DNA of 64,000 nucleotides from assembly GCA_002730035.1 (NCBI GenBank), contig PBYU01000081.1, positions 1-64,000 on the forward strand, given 5' to 3'. Below, one piece after another: positions 62,517-64,000 of the stretch. The notes under the pieces were generated by a model that searched no databases, had not been told where the DNA came from, and saw nothing but the letters and a program-made list of their open reading frames with translations. The position numbers and the translations under genes were made by a program. Position 1 is the first letter of the stretch; every line of letters starts with the position of its first letter. This DNA is from Gammaproteobacteria bacterium (GTDB lineage Bacteria; Pseudomonadota; Gammaproteobacteria; Pseudomonadales; Pseudohongiellaceae).

Positions 62517-63872
62517 ATGAGAAAGATGCGAAGATTGCTCGCAGGAGCATCTGTGGCTTTGCTGACGCTAGGATTCTCCAGCGCACAGGCACAGGATGAC
62601 CAGATCACTTACAACACCCACGTTGCAAGTATCATGAATGAGAACTGCGTAACCTGTCACCGAGAAGGTGGTATCGGTCCGATGCAGTTTGAAACCTATG
62701 ACCAGATCCGTCCCTGGGCACCACTGATTCAGTTACGAGTCGCTAATCGGGAAATGCCTCCCTACGCCTACGACCAACATATTGGTATCCAGGATCTGAA
62801 AGGAGACTGGCGCCTGGAACAGCAAGAGATCGATACGATCGTTGCCTGGGTCAATCAGGGTTCGCCCCTGGGACCGGCCGACATCGTGCCACCAGTGGCA
62901 GATCTGCTCGATACCGGTGCCTGGAATTTCGAGCCTCAGTTCGGTGAGCCGGACCTGATCATTGCGTCCACGCCAGTCGATATCCCAGCCGGCGGCAATG
63001 ACCTGTGGCACAAGCACTACGTGCCTACGGGTATCACACAAGGCAAGTGCATCAAGGCTATGCAGGTCAAGCCACGCGGCGATGCCCGCGCAGTCGTGCA
63101 CCACTCCAACCCTTCCCTTGAAGTACTTAATGCCGACACTGGCGACTATGACCGCTTCAGCCAACTGACCGAATATGCGATGGGCAAATGGGGCGAGCTA
63201 ATGCCGCAAGGCGTGTGTCGTCAGATGCCAGCCGAATCGCGCGTCTTCTGGGACATCCACATGTTCCCCGGCGGTGTTGGCCCCACAGCCCAGGGCCAGG
63301 CCGTACTGAACAACGTTGTCGAACTGGGCATCTGGTTCCACGATGACGACTACGAAGAAGTTGAGCAACCTTATCGTCAGGACTTGAGCCTGTACGGCAT
63401 GCGCGACGGCTATGAGAATGGCCACCTGATCATTCCTCCGAATGGTCATGGCATGACCCAGGGCTTCCACTCCTTCGATCACCCTGTTCGTATCGACAGC
63501 TTCCAGCCCCACGGCCACCTGCGCATGAACGCCGCGTCACTGGAAGTGTTCTATCCGGAAACGGGTCGTACCGAACAGATCAGCCAGATCTCCAAGTGGA
63601 GTGCCACCTGGCACCACAGCCACATCTACGACCCAGAAGCCGCTCCCTTGCTGCCAACTGGCGCCGTATTGGTAATCAAGCAGTGGTACGACAACACAGC
63701 AGGCAACCCCAACAACCCCGATCCCGATCAGTGGGTGTATGGCGGCAGCCGAACTGGTGACGAGATGTCCCATGCCTGGATCGCGGTGACTCACCTCGAT
63801 GACGAAGGTTTTGAACGACTCGTGGCAGAGCGCAAAGCAAAAGAAGAACGTTCGGTTGCTGGCAACGACTAA
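62517..63872 (+). CDS. Cytochrome c-PHM-like copper monooxygenase, short form (paralogue 4)
   Basis: This is a 451-residue exported protein with a signal peptide (1-26). It has no redoxin domain: the haem motif CVTCH (44-48) comes at once, with likely axial M80 in REMPP. The PHM-like part has CuH ligands H195/H196 (AVVHHS) and H248 (WDIHMF), and CuM ligands H332/H334 (QPHGHLRM) and M417 (GDEMSHAW). The PHM residues R240 and Y318 are replaced (Gln and Trp), so its substrate should differ from paralogues 1 and 2. GAGGAAG six bases before the ATG at 62517 sets the start. No PAL-like gene is seen beside it. Confidence 0.84.
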   Translation: MRKMRRLLAGASVALLTLGFSSAQAQDDQITYNTHVASIMNENCVTCHREGGIGPMQFETYDQIRPWAPLIQLRVANREMPPYAYDQHIGIQDLKGDWRLEQQEIDTIVAWVNQGSPLGPADIVPPVADLLDTGAWNFEPQFGEPDLIIASTPVDIPAGGNDLWHKHYVPTGITQGKCIKAMQVKPRGDARAVVHHSNPSLEVLNADTGDYDRFSQLTEYAMGKWGELMPQGVCRQMPAESRVFWDIHMFPGGVGPTAQGQAVLNNVVELGIWFHDDDYEEVEQPYRQDLSLYGMRDGYENGHLIIPPNGHGMTQGFHSFDHPVRIDSFQPHGHLRMNAASLEVFYPETGRTEQISQISKWSATWHHSHIYDPEAAPLLPTGAVLVIKQWYDNTAGNPNNPDPDQWVYGGSRTGDEMSHAWIAVTHLDDEGFERLVAERKAKEERSVAGND

Positions 63873-63909
63873 GCCTTACATTGAAATAGTAAGACCCGTC
63901 CCTGCGGGA

Positions 63910-63941
63910 AGGCCGGCTGGAGCAATCTAGTCGGCCTATTT
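63910..63941 (+). terminator. Rho-independent terminator after the short PHM-like gene
   Basis: AGGCCGGCT (63910-63918) pairs with AGTCGGCCT (63929-63937) with one G-T, followed by ATTTT. It lies 37 bases after the stop codon. Confidence 0.75.
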
Positions 63942-64000
63942 TACGCCATAGATGCTCATCATTTAGCGGATTTTTATATTTCTTACAGACCAACACAGGC

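Overview
The window looks like chromosomal DNA of a heterotrophic, probably aquatic gammaproteobacterium. The left edge carries the linkage birA - coaX - SPOR protein - tRNA-Tyr/Gly/Thr - tuf, typical of Gammaproteobacteria. Most other genes encode exported proteins (Sec signals, lipoboxes) for peptide, amide and small-molecule turnover. I see no rRNA, CRISPR array, intact insertion sequence, phage or plasmid gene.

Layout. 1-2.9 kb: housekeeping block on the minus strand. 3.0-4.7 kb: CstA-family transporter. 4.9-18.9 kb: the most interesting part, with three large exported proteins built as redoxin-like domain + c-type cytochrome + copper type II monooxygenase (PHM-like), three exported six-bladed beta-propeller proteins that keep the catalytic residues of peptidyl-alpha-hydroxyglycine alpha-amidating lyase (PAL), a HupE/UreJ-like membrane protein, a small secreted protein and a degenerate nuclease-fold protein. 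19.1-25.7 kb: plus-strand run of amidohydrolase, penicillin-acylase-type amidase, serine/alanine-glyoxylate-type aminotransferase and GntP permease. 25.7-31 kb: two members of an unnamed secreted family and a GlcD/GlcF-like fused FAD/Fe-S oxidoreductase. 31-38.6 kb: metallo-beta-lactamase-fold proteins, lipocalin-like protein, gamma-glutamyltransferase, M19 dipeptidase and cupin. 38.7-46.2 kb: two long M14-type metallopeptidases flanking a FecR-domain protein whose frame is cut by an in-frame TGA. 46.4-56.2 kb: iodotyrosine-deiodinase-like flavoprotein, two more of the unnamed secreted family, an apparent four-gene operon (repeat/TonB-like protein, Ser/Thr kinase, amidohydrolase, 3-hydroxyisobutyrate-dehydrogenase-type reductase), thioesterase and kynureninase. 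56.4-64 kb: DUF1631 protein, MFS transporter, an unknown protein, then a second, shorter cytochrome-PHM module with a secreted partner.

How the parts may work together. In animals PHM hydroxylates the alpha-carbon of a C-terminal glycine, and PAL splits the product into an amide and glyoxylate. Here both halves are present as separate, multiplied, exported proteins. The PHM half is fused to a c-type haem that could replace ascorbate as electron donor, and a glyoxylate-consuming type of aminotransferase lies nearby. My inference is a periplasmic oxidative amidation or glycine-cleaving system acting on glycine-ended peptides or N-acylglycines. Copper-ligand and zinc-ligand residues support the enzyme families strongly; the substrate and the pathway linkage are inferred.
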